Shown: piece after piece, positions 7,054 to 14,800 of the stretch
How positions within the stretch are numbered: position 1 is the first letter of the stretch
Layout: every line of letters starts with the position of its first letter
From: JAIBBG01 sp043748015
GTDB lineage: Bacteria; Bacteroidota; Bacteroidia; Flavobacteriales_D; Sanyastnellaceae
DNA length: 15,346 bases
Direction: 5' to 3'
Assembly: GCA_043748015.1 (NCBI GenBank)
Contig: JAYTOA010000052.1
Coordinates: forward strand, 1 to 15,346
Program-made: the position numbers and the translations under genes
The notes under the pieces: generated by a model
Databases searched by the model: none
The model's input: the letters and a program-made list of their open reading frames with translations, nothing else
Told to the model about the DNA's origin: nothing

Positions 7054-7206
7054 GCTCAGGTCCCGCTAGTCGCGGGATAGACCTCTGGCCTCGCACCCGC
7101 TACGTCGCTGTAATTTGCGGCCCTCGGGAAGACGTTTGCCGCTTCAAATTGTTTCTGAATTGGCCACAAATTAAGGCGTCTCCGCTGGGTGCTGTAAAGA
7201 CTTTTG
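7054..7206 (+). repeat. 150-bp palindromic element, copy C
   Basis: A direct repeat of copy B, 336 bases further on. The flanks (gctcaggtcccgc, cgcgggatagacctctggcc, gaattggccacaaattaagg, gggtgctgt) are kept, while the central 35-40 bases differ. The ctagt loop of the leading hairpin replaces cttgt. Confidence 0.87.
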
Positions 7207-7512
7207 GCGAAGCACTTTATTTCCAAGTAGTACAAACTTGTTTCACATTGTCATGTTGTAATTGAGTTTACACTCAACAAATATTCTGCATCAAAAGCCT
7301 TCGAGAACCCTTTTCATCTTCTGTGCATTCTGAAATTCCTTCTGTGCAATTCTGTGAAAAATAAATTTACCGAAGGCAATTGGCACTATTATTTCCTTTG
7401 TCGCCTCGTTCAGAAGAAAGACATGCAGTGGATTTTAATGTTTAACATTTTCTTTTCAAAATCCTCACTTGCTTTACCTCCTGATTAAACAAAAATCAAA
7501 AAACAAAACTCA

Positions 7513-8346
7513 ATGAAAAAAATCCTCATTCTGGCGACAGGTGTGATTGTTACAACGCAAGTGCAATCACAGACACTCAAGACACACCGCGACAGCGTTT
7601 CGTACGCTATGGGTGTAAGCATGGCAGAGACCATGAAGAAAAGCGGCATCACGGACTATGATCAGGCAACATTTACGCGGGCGATCACAGAAGCATTAAC
7701 CGGCAAATCAGAAATGGACGCGGCCAGTGCAGACAAACTTTACCGTGAAGAGACCAAGAAGCTTGGTGATCATAAAGCAGAAATGAACAAGCGCGAAGGT
7801 GAAGTCTTTCTCGTTGCGAACGCAAAAAAGCCTGGTGTAAAAACTACCGCGAGCGGATTGCAATACAAAACCACACTTGAAGGAAAAGGTGTAGCCCCTG
7901 ATGCTAATGATAAGGTGACCGTTCACTACCACGGCACGTTGATCGATGGCACTGTGTTCGATAGTTCCGTTGATCGCGGACAACCGGCAACATTTGGATT
8001 GAACCAGGTAATTCCGGGATGGACAGAAGGCTTGCAATTGATGAAAGAAGGCGGCAAGACGACATTCTATATTCCTTCGAACATAGCTTATGGTGCAAGA
8101 GCACAGGGAAAGATTGCGGCGAATTCAACGCTCATTTTTGATGTTGAGTTGATTAAAGTGGAACAAGTAGAAGGCGCTGGCACGCCTCCTCCACCGCCAC
8201 CACCGGCTGCGGCACCCGCACCACCTGTTCCACCAAACGGTAAAGTGAAACCTACAAAAGAAGCAATCAAAGAAGCGCCTCCGGTAAAAGAAGCGCCTCC
8301 GGTAAAAGAAGCGCCACCTGTGAAGGAAGCTCCGAAGAAGAAGTAA
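7513..8346 (+). CDS. Secreted FKBP-type peptidyl-prolyl cis-trans isomerase with Pro-rich tail
   Basis: 277 residues. A signal peptide occupies about 1-19 (MKKILILATGVIVTTQVQS). An FKBP N-terminal dimerisation region (about 28-105; DSVSYAMGVSMAETMKKSG) leads into the FKBP catalytic domain (about 115-216) with the usual pocket residues in VTVHYHGTLIDGTVFDSS (Tyr139, Phe149, Asp150), VIPGW (166-170), IAYGARA (191-197) and STLIFDVELI. This is the FkpA/Mip layout of periplasmic folding helpers. A tail of seven prolines, an Ala/Pro stretch and repeated KEAPPV hexapeptides (about 253-274) follows; the family core does not need it, and it may reach across or contact the envelope (inference). The gene stands alone, with a strong terminator 15 bases after the stop. 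Confidence 0.94.
   Translation: MKKILILATGVIVTTQVQSQTLKTHRDSVSYAMGVSMAETMKKSGITDYDQATFTRAITEALTGKSEMDAASADKLYREETKKLGDHKAEMNKREGEVFLVANAKKPGVKTTASGLQYKTTLEGKGVAPDANDKVTVHYHGTLIDGTVFDSSVDRGQPATFGLNQVIPGWTEGLQLMKEGGKTTFYIPSNIAYGARAQGKIAANSTLIFDVELIKVEQVEGAGTPPPPPPPAAAPAPPVPPNGKVKPTKEAIKEAPPVKEAPPVKEAPPVKEAPKKK
8269..8334 (+). repeat. In-frame 18-bp tandem repeats coding KEAPPV
   Basis: Three full copies of the aaagaagcgcctccggta type plus a partial one, near the end of the FKBP gene. The first two copies are almost identical at the DNA level, and the third carries synonymous changes, which suggests slippage followed by drift. Confidence 0.85.
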
Positions 8347-8360
8347 AAAATATTTAGCGA

Positions 8361-8394
8361 AAAAAAGCTGTTCCGAAAGGGCAGCTTTTTTTTT
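8361..8394 (+). terminator. Rho-independent terminator of the FKBP gene
   Basis: The stem aaaaaagctg / cagctttttt surrounds a ttccgaaagg-type loop, followed by nine T residues. It lies 15 bases after the stop codon. The core gctgttccgaaagg(g)cagc recurs in the terminator at 11735-11769. Confidence 0.88.
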
Positions 8395-8747
8395 GAGTAG
8401 GAATTAGGATTTGGGCGCTAGGGAATTGACCACGGTCCTTTCAACATTTTAGCAATTACAAATTGTAAAGGATACTAGGATTAGGGGATTATATGGAGTA
8501 GAGTGCGGTTGTTGGGTTACCTGATTATTGTATGAAGAGCGTTCTATATCGTTGGAGTGCTCGACTCAATTGTAGTTCACAGTTTTGGTTATTTGGGTTA
8601 TTTGGGTTATTAAGTTATTGCGCGAAAGGCAATCAGTGTCGTACGAATACTTGAATCAATGGTAGCTTGCAGTTCTGGATATTGAGTGAAGGTGCACTTG
8701 TGCGTAGAATGATCTGACAATCTGAAATTTATGCTCTGCAATAAACC

Positions 8748-8817
8748 CAAATCAAGCAATAGAAAATTCAAGTTCATTTTAGCAAGATGTAAGTGAATTT
8801 TCTATTGCTTAGATTTG
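8748..8817. repeat. Long inverted repeat, 23-bp arms with one bulge
   Basis: The left arm at 8748-8770 (caaatcaagcaatagaaaat plus tca) and the right arm at 8794-8817 are reverse complements apart from one extra base. The loop is 23 bases. There is no T-run after it, so it does not look like a terminator. It could be a small palindromic element or the stem of an RNA. Confidence 0.8.
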
Positions 8818-8879
8818 AGAATCTCGCACTCATGGCTATAAAAAATTTCTAATGCGTAATGTGGGATAAATTCAAAGCA

Positions 8880-8906
8880 CATCCCTCACTTCGTTTTGGG
8901 ATGTAC
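8880..8906 (-). repeat. REP-like motif, shortened copy
   Basis: Reads catccctcacttcgttttg then ggatgtac, the minus-strand form of the REP motif with the outer bases changed. Confidence 0.55.
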
Positions 8907-8914
8907 AGTGTCTT

Positions 8915-9040
8915 AGACAACAGCAGCCGGTCCTCAGCGGCGGAACATGTGGGCGAGCCCCGAATCGCTGCTCTCTCGGGATGCATATCCGTAATCCGCC
9001 GGTGGCGAAAACGGCTATTGCATATGTCGTTGCCAATTTT
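8915..9040. other. G+C-rich block of unknown nature
   Basis: About 125 bases that stand out from the AT-rich surroundings (agccggtcctcagcggcgga, gggcgagccccgaatcgctg, aatccgccggtggcgaaaac). Complementary segments cggcgga / tccgccg and agccg / cggct could form nested stems. I recognise no RNA family and no protein in it. It lies just after a REP motif, so it may be a further dispersed repeat, an insertion remnant or a small RNA. Confidence 0.35.
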
Positions 9041-9232
9041 CAAAAACCCAGAGCTATATTGCTCGTGGCCTTTGCTTTTTGGGTAATTTTCAATCAGGAA
9101 TTGAATCACAAAAATATTATCTCATCACTTTCTCATTCCTATTCGCACTGGTGCGACACAACATGTAAGCTAGCGATGCGATATAGTTTTCAACATTCAC
9201 TCATTCTATATCCGAAATGCGCACATTTGATT

Positions 9233-9256
9233 GCCACTTTGCAAAAAGTGGCTTTT
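9233..9256 (+). terminator. Terminator-like hairpin without an assigned gene
   Basis: A perfect 8-bp stem gccacttt / aaagtggc closes a GCAA tetraloop and is followed by TTTT. No believable protein gene ends here, so it may close an untranslated RNA or be left over from a decayed gene. Confidence 0.5.
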
Positions 9257-9504
9257 GTATAAAAGAAAAAATAACCAAAAACATGAATCAAACAAGTTAG
9301 CAAGTCGATATCCTGCCAATTCAAATGCTCTCGACACTTCCCATGATGGGAATTCATCTAACAAAATTATCTACTGCTAAAACCTAGTGAAGAGTTAGAC
9401 CACTCTCAGTTCTTTTATTTCTTGCTCTTGCTACTGGCAATGGGCGATGTTATTAGCAGGGATCTTAACATATTTAATAACGAACCAAAACCTATTTTTT
9501 TTTT

Positions 9505-9877
9505 ATGGGAAAATTATTATTTACGGCATTCAAGTTCTTGACTTTGATTGCGCTGCAATGCTGGACGAATGCCGTCATTGGTCAAAATAAAGTAATAACT
9601 TGTGGTGGCGCGCAATGCTATCAGCATGCAAGTGTATCCAAACCCTGCCGACTATGTTGTGACCTTGCAACTAAAAGAATCACTACCTACCCAAGAGATG
9701 TGTACATTGATAATTAAAGATGTTATAGGCAGAGAAGTTCACAGGCAGCAGGTGAATCCAACGCTGAAACTATTCTCAATCAACACAAAAGATTGGGCAG
9801 TGGGGTTGTATGCTTTCAAATTTGTAGTACCGAATTTTTCAATTGAACTGAATGGCAGGTTTGATGTGGTACACTAA
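9505..9877 (+). pseudogene. Frameshifted mini T9SS cargo: signal peptide plus type A sorting domain
   Basis: The first frame from ATG 9505 gives a good Sec signal peptide (MGKLLFTAFKFLTLIALQ, then cleavage near AVIGQ). Near 9600-9625 the frame must shift by one base, after which a complete T9SS type A sorting domain follows: ISMQVYPNPADYVV, LIIKDVIGREVHRQ, WAVGLYAFKF and a final GRFDVVH, stopping at 9877. The span is 124 codons plus one base, so removing a single base restores one 123-residue protein. There is almost nothing between signal peptide and sorting domain, so this is either a very short cargo with a recent frameshift (or read error) or the remnant of a larger cargo that lost its middle. 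The next gene's start overlaps its end. Confidence 0.65.
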
Positions 9878-11477
9878 CAAAATTACCTATCAAAAAGCGA
9901 TGCTCCTCTGGAGCATCGCTTTTTCTTTCTTTTCCTCCAACGCTCAAACTTTTAGTAATAGAGGAAATGATGATTTGCTGTCTGTTTATTTGAGTGTTCT
10001 CAATCAACCATTCGGTTATCAGACAATAGGCGTAAGAATTGACACCAATGAAGGCTACCATTACACTACCATCATTCGCAATTTCAATTTCGATGGAGAA
10101 GAAATAGATACCAAGCACCTGTATTTTCCAAGTAAAACGTACAACCCATCGAGAGACAACAATGCAAGATTGAACGACAGCACTACTGTAACGGTGGTAA
10201 TGGATATTGAAGATGACAATGACACTATTTACAGCACTGTGATATGGCTTACCAATGTAGGTGATACTATACAGACAAAGCGATTTGACTCGCCCTACTT
10301 TATAGAGGATAATTTTCAAACAAATTTGAATTTACCCACCGCCATCATCTGCAGCCCCGATGGACAGTTCATCTATTTTGTATCGCAGATATTCCACTCC
10401 TCAAGTCAAAACAATTTCATGATAAAAAAACTCACTGCACAAGGTGATGAGGTGTGGACGTACATCAATCCGTTGGGAAATGGAGCAGGGTGCAATGCAA
10501 TTGCCTATTATGATGAACAAATTTGGCTTATACGCATAAGTACAAGTAACCGAATCATCGGTTTGAATGATTCTACTGGAGAAGAAGAGACCAATCAAAT
10601 TATTACACCGCTAAGTTTGGAATACATCAATGCCCAAGACTTTTTATTAGTGAATGACGATTTCATTATCGCAACAATTGATGTTTCCCAACCTGGTAAT
10701 TTGCTTCCCATTATTTACAAATGTTCTGCAACGGGTGATGAAATTTTCCAGACAACACCTGAAGGAGCGGAATATGATTGGTCTCAGACGAATGAACATA
10801 TAGCCAAATCCCCAGACGGAGGCTACGTTTCCTGCTCTGTGAAGTTTGATGATATCATAAACCCCGAAGACCCAAACAACCCTGCCAGCAACAACACCAG
10901 TGAAAAAATATGGCTATGGAAAGTAGACAGCGATGGAGTATTTCTATGGCAGCGGTTTTATGAATATCTGAGTTTTGATAGCGGATATTTTTACCTGAAC
11001 AACATAGCACATGATATGAAAGCCACACCAGACGGTGGCTACATCATGGCAGGCGAGGCAACTGCAAGCTGCCTCGAATGGCCGGAGTGTGATGAGTTTA
11101 CCCAGCAGGGCTGGCTGCTCAAAGTGGATGGCTGTGGGTGTTTGGTGCCGGGGTGCGATGAGGGTTGCACGGTGGGTATTGACGAACAAGATGCGGCTGG
11201 TCATGCTGACGAAGGTCAGCATCTCTTTATGGTGGGACCCAATCCTGCAAAGGATATGTTGAATGTGTATCTGAATAAAATATCCAATATCCAACTTTCA
11301 AGTTTCAATATCCAAGTGCATGATATGCAAGGTAACTTTGTGAAGTCGTTCACACTAAAACACGATGACACCACTTACATGATAGACACTGCTGGGCTGG
11401 CTGGTGGAGAGTATGTGTTGAGTCTTATGAGTGAAAATGTGATGTTGCAGTGCGAAAGAATAGTTGTTGTGAAATGA
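9864..11477 (+). CDS. T9SS cargo protein, probable beta-propeller-like, function unknown
   Basis: 537 residues from ATG 9864. I chose this start because MWYTNKITYQK gives the basic n-region for the hydrophobic stretch AMLLWSIAFSFF and a cleavage site near SSNAQ. Starts at 9852 (four residues longer) and 9900 (no basic residues) are possible. The body has repeated SPDGGYV / TPDGGYIMAGEA motifs and WxWKVDSDGxxLW, GWLLKVDGCGC segments, as in Bacteroidota proteins with delta-60-like or propeller repeats. A CxxxGC Cys motif (GCGCLVPGCDEGC) leads to a linker and a C-terminal T9SS type A sorting domain (FMVGPNPAKDMLNVYL, VHDMQGNFVKSF, AGGEYVLSLMSE, RIVVVK). It is therefore exported by Sec and T9SS to the surface or medium. 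No catalytic motif is visible. The stop overlaps a further ATG (atga at 11474-11477). Confidence 0.85.
   Translation: MWYTNKITYQKAMLLWSIAFSFFSSNAQTFSNRGNDDLLSVYLSVLNQPFGYQTIGVRIDTNEGYHYTTIIRNFNFDGEEIDTKHLYFPSKTYNPSRDNNARLNDSTTVTVVMDIEDDNDTIYSTVIWLTNVGDTIQTKRFDSPYFIEDNFQTNLNLPTAIICSPDGQFIYFVSQIFHSSSQNNFMIKKLTAQGDEVWTYINPLGNGAGCNAIAYYDEQIWLIRISTSNRIIGLNDSTGEEETNQIITPLSLEYINAQDFLLVNDDFIIATIDVSQPGNLLPIIYKCSATGDEIFQTTPEGAEYDWSQTNEHIAKSPDGGYVSCSVKFDDIINPEDPNNPASNNTSEKIWLWKVDSDGVFLWQRFYEYLSFDSGYFYLNNIAHDMKATPDGGYIMAGEATASCLEWPECDEFTQQGWLLKVDGCGCLVPGCDEGCTVGIDEQDAAGHADEGQHLFMVGPNPAKDMLNVYLNKISNIQLSSFNIQVHDMQGNFVKSFTLKHDDTTYMIDTAGLAGGEYVLSLMSENVMLQCERIVVVK
9892..9924 (+). terminator. Perfect 15-bp hairpin with T-run across the signal-peptide codons
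   Basis: The arms aaaaagcgatgctcc and ggagcatcgcttttt are exact reverse complements around a TCT loop, followed by a pyrimidine run (ctttcttttcc). In form it is a strong intrinsic terminator for the broken gene ending at 9877. It lies inside the reading frame of the next gene, over residues 10-20 of the 537-residue form, and the arm contains the alternative ATG 9900. Confidence 0.75.
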
Positions 11478-11809
11478 AAATACAGAAAGCAACAAGTTTG
11501 GTTCTGCTCTTGAGTTTGGCTTTCGCAAGCAGTGCCTTTCAAGCGAAGCCATCGGCTGGCGACCGCAAAAAGTGCAGCGCACTTTTCACCCCTCTCCATT
11601 CGGAGAGGGGCAATGATTGCCTTTGGCAATCATGGGGTGAGGCCCGCCTCACAAACATGCCATCGATGCTACACTTCGGCAAAGGCGAGGCAGCAGAATA
11701 CACTGTAATCCTACATACCTACAATCCCACCCACAAAAAAAGAGGCTGCCTTTCGGAACAGCCTCTTTTATGTTTAATGGAACAAGTAAGATTACTTACC
11801 GATCACTAG
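11474..11809 (+). CDS. Doubtful small secreted-protein reading frame, interrupted by a hairpin cluster
   Basis: Starting at an ATG that overlaps the stop of the preceding T9SS cargo (atga), the frame opens with a textbook signal peptide (MKIQKATSLVLLLSLAFASS, then AFQA). After residue 32 the sequence runs through a cluster of four hairpins (11568-11652), an apparent repeat insertion that happens to keep the frame, then through the terminator of the opposite gene. It ends 18 bases inside that gene. The part after the signal peptide matches nothing I recognise. The most likely reading is the 5' end of a secreted-protein gene destroyed by insertion of a palindromic repeat. A real 111-residue protein is less likely. 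Confidence 0.3.
   Translation: MKIQKATSLVLLLSLAFASSAFQAKPSAGDRKKCSALFTPLHSERGNDCLWQSWGEARLTNMPSMLHFGKGEAAEYTVILHTYNPTHKKRGCLSEQPLLCLMEQVRLLTDH
11568..11652. repeat. Cluster of four consecutive perfect hairpins
   Basis: The hairpins are aaaagtgc-agc-gcactttt (11568-11586), cccctctcc-attc-ggagagggg (11589-11610), atgattgcc-ttt-ggcaatcat (11613-11633) and gtgagg-cccg-cctcac (11637-11652). The segments tcacccc (11586-11592) and ggggtga (11634-11640) are also complementary, so an alternative larger stem could replace some of them. The ctctcc / tcac wording recalls the element at 661-760 but is not the same sequence. Confidence 0.8.
11735..11769 (-). terminator. Rho-independent terminator of the giant surface-protein gene
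   Basis: Read on the minus strand, the 11-bp stem aaaagaggctg / cagcctctttt has a ttccgaaagg loop and ends in a run of seven T residues. It starts about 22 bases after the stop codon at 11792. The A-run on the other side means that it could also stop transcription from the left. Confidence 0.88.
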
Positions 11810-14800
11810 TCTTCCGACCTCGAAATCTGAACCATTTGTTAATCTGTAAGTGTAGATACCAGTAGCAAGTTTGCTGATGTTATAATCCACTTTGTATTCA
11901 ATGCCAGCCTCAACTACGCCAATGAACACGTCAGCAACTTTGCTGCCTGTCATGTCATAGATTTCAAGAGTTGACATCGAATCATTCTTAGAAGTGAATG
12001 TGAAGAGCGCTCTTGTTGTTGCAGGGTTTGGATACACTGACAAGTTGCTGATTGCTCTTTCGTTGTAGTTTGTCAACTGATTCTGAACAGGAGCATTCAC
12101 TGGACCAGCTGATCCGGCGAAGGTGATGTTCTGAACACAAGTTGATGCGTTACCTGAACAATCAACCGCAGTCCACTGACGAACGATGTAGTAGTCAGGG
12201 CAGCAATCCAATTCGAATGCAAAGTCACCGGCACCACTTACTGAAGCGTTGTTGAAGATACCGCTGTAAGTGAACCAACCACCGAAGCCATTGTCAGCAC
12301 CGTTGTAGTTGTTAGCACCATCACCCAACTGGAATCCGAAGTAGTTGTTTGCAGGAGCATGAACTGTGTTCAATGATGAACCTGCATAAGCTCCGAAACC
12401 AGTCAATTCAGCACCTTCACCAGCTTGCATAAGGAAGTATGTCCATGCAGTGTGGTTGATAGCTTCACCACCACAATCCGCTTTGAAACCTGTTGGGAAC
12501 GCCTGTGAACTCCACTGGCTCCAATCCATTCCACCTGCGAACCATACGTCAACGAACCAACCGTTTGCAGGATTCATTACGTTGTTCAAAGTAGCCTGCA
12601 AGTGAATAGAACCATTCGGGTACTGAACTAAGTTACCTGCAGAAACAGCATACCACTTGTGTGCTGAAGGCATTCCGAAGAGAGCCATAGCCCAGTCGTA
12701 TGGATATACGCAAGGATTGTTAGCCGGGCGAACAGGAGTGATCAAATCACAATCAGCAATAGAACCAGGAGCTGGCATATCACCAATGATGAATTCTTCA
12801 AAGTCAACATTTACAATCTGATCACAGTTGTCGGTAGCTGAAACTTGTGCAGCAGCCGGAACTTCTTCGTCGCAAGCCAACACCAAGTTTGAAGGACAAC
12901 CAATCAATGTAGGATCAGTTTCATCAAGTACTGTGATGAAGTATGAAGTGTAAGCTGTGTTTCCACACTCATCAACTGCAGTATAAGTTACTTCGATCAA
13001 TTGATTTCCGCAATCATCAGACTCGAGAACTTCAGTATCAACACTTACAACTGCAGTAGTGCAATTGTCAGTAGCTGTTACTTCAACAGGAGCAGGAATT
13101 TCAGAAGCACACTCAACAGTTACATTGCTAAGTTCCTGATCGAATGTTGGAGCAACATTGTCATACACGAAGTAAGTAGAAGTTGCGGTGCTTGTGTTAC
13201 CACATGCATCAGTAGCCAACCAGTTACGAGTGATCAATGTTCCGCAAAGTGAAATTGAAGTCTCAGAGAAATCAACATCAATTGTAGTGAACAAAGTTTC
13301 GTCAGTATACGTTACTTCGAAAGTGCTGCAATCGTCTTGTGCCGTTGCTTGCTCGAATGGAGCGCCTACTTCACATGAGAAGTAACCACCTTCAGGTACG
13401 TAAGTAAACTCTGGAGCAGTCTCATCAGAAACACTGATTGTCTGTGTGTAAACCGCTTCATTACCGCAAAGGTCATGAGCACGGAAAGTACGCTCAATAG
13501 TATAAGTCTGAGGACAGTTACCAGGGATGATTACATCAGAATGCAACACTTCAAGTTCGCCGTTGCAAACGTCATAAGCAGTTACGTTAGCTACACCGAA
13601 TTCCTCGCTGCAATCGTATTCAGCGTCAGCAGGAAGATTTGACAAGATCGGAGCAGTAGTATCAATGATGGTGATCATGCGACTAACAGAACTCTGATTT
13701 CCGCAATGGTCCTCAGCGAAGAATACCTGACTGATGATCTGATTGCAACCGTCATAAGCAATGCCGCTGATAGCAGAAAGCATCAACTCATCGTCGCAGT
13801 TGTCATTCCAGATAGGCTCGTATGCAGGATATTCATCACCGCATTCAACGATCAAATCAGAAGGAGCATTTACGATTACCGGAGCAACAGTATCAGTCAA
13901 AGTGATGATTTGAATGAACAAACCTTGAGTCTGATTTCCACAGATATCGCTTACACTATATGTACGGATGATGTGACCTGCACAACCACCGCTTAAATGC
14001 TCATCAGTATAAGTGATGATTACTTCGTTACAGTTGTCAGTAGCAGAAATCAATACTGCGTTTATGACTTGGTCGCAAGGCATTGAGATAGCAATTTCAT
14101 ATGGATTAACCACCGGAGCAGTAGTGTCCTGGAAGAAAATTCCCTGACTAACAGAAGCTGCATTTCCGCAGGCATCAGTAGCAGTCCACACACGTGTGAA
14201 ACCGAAGTAACATCCTTCTGTCCATTCCTGTGAATCTTCGTAAGTCAATTCAAAAGTGCTGCAATTGTCATAAGTTATTGGAGCGATTACTTCTGCATCC
14301 TGATCACACTCATAAGAGAGATTCAATTGTGAAGCCTCATAATCAAAGTATGGAGCCTCAAGATCAACAACGTGAATAGTCTGAGTTTCCAAAACCTGAT
14401 TTCCGCAATCATCAACAGCACGGAACATGCGGAGGATGTACTGCTCAGCAGGACAGTTACCTTGAAGGATTTCTTCTGTGTAGTAAATATCTACGTTTGA
14501 ATCACAGATATCATAAGCCTGTGGATAAACGATTGCAGGAAGTTCCTCGTCGCAATTCACTTGTTCATCAGCAGGGAAGTTTTCGAACCATGGATTCAAA
14601 GTATCAATGATTGTTACAACAGTAGTTGAAACAGTTGTGTTACCGCAATGATCAACTGCAGTGAAAGTGTATGTTTCAATAGTTATACAATCCACAAGAA
14701 CAGAAGAGAAACCTGGCGTAATCTCAAGATTCTCATCACAGTTGTCAGAGAATACCGGAGCAGTTATCACGTAGAGTGAACCACATTCTATTGTAAAGTC

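Larger units (their letters stand above)
6637..7512. other. Gene-free repeat region between yaaA and the FKBP gene
   Basis: About 876 bases without a believable gene. It holds two copies of the 150-bp palindromic element, one G+C-rich hairpin and one REP motif. The short reading frames on both strands here are translations of the repeats. From 7207 to 7512 the sequence is unique and must contain the FKBP promoter; I see no box close to TAnnTTTG with a well-placed TTG. Confidence 0.8.
8395..9504. other. Gene-poor region between the FKBP gene and the T9SS cargo cluster
   Basis: About 1.1 kb with no convincing gene. Listed separately are an inverted repeat, a REP motif, a G+C-rich block and a terminator-like hairpin. 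A short run of nine-base repeats (ggttatttg) lies at about 8584-8612. A diverged duplication is possible at about 8557-8592 and 8645-8682 (ctcaattgtagttcacagtt against atcaatggtagcttgcagtt). From 9257 to 9504 I see nothing identifiable apart from the T-run just ahead of 9505. Confidence 0.65.

Noticed and set aside
6640..7265. Several short reading frames on both strands after yaaA
   Set aside because: They run through the 150-bp elements and the hairpin, share translated repeat text, and have no recognisable domains.
8859..9262. Overlapping plus- and minus-strand reading frames of 75-93 codons
   Set aside because: There is no recognisable domain or signal peptide, and they pass through a REP motif and a G+C-rich block. 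An untranslated element is the better guess.
11203..11222. Perfect 8-bp hairpin (atgctgac-gaag-gtcagcat) inside the 537-residue T9SS cargo gene
   Set aside because: It lies within the linker codons before the sorting domain, with no T-run. A chance or neutral palindrome is enough to explain it.
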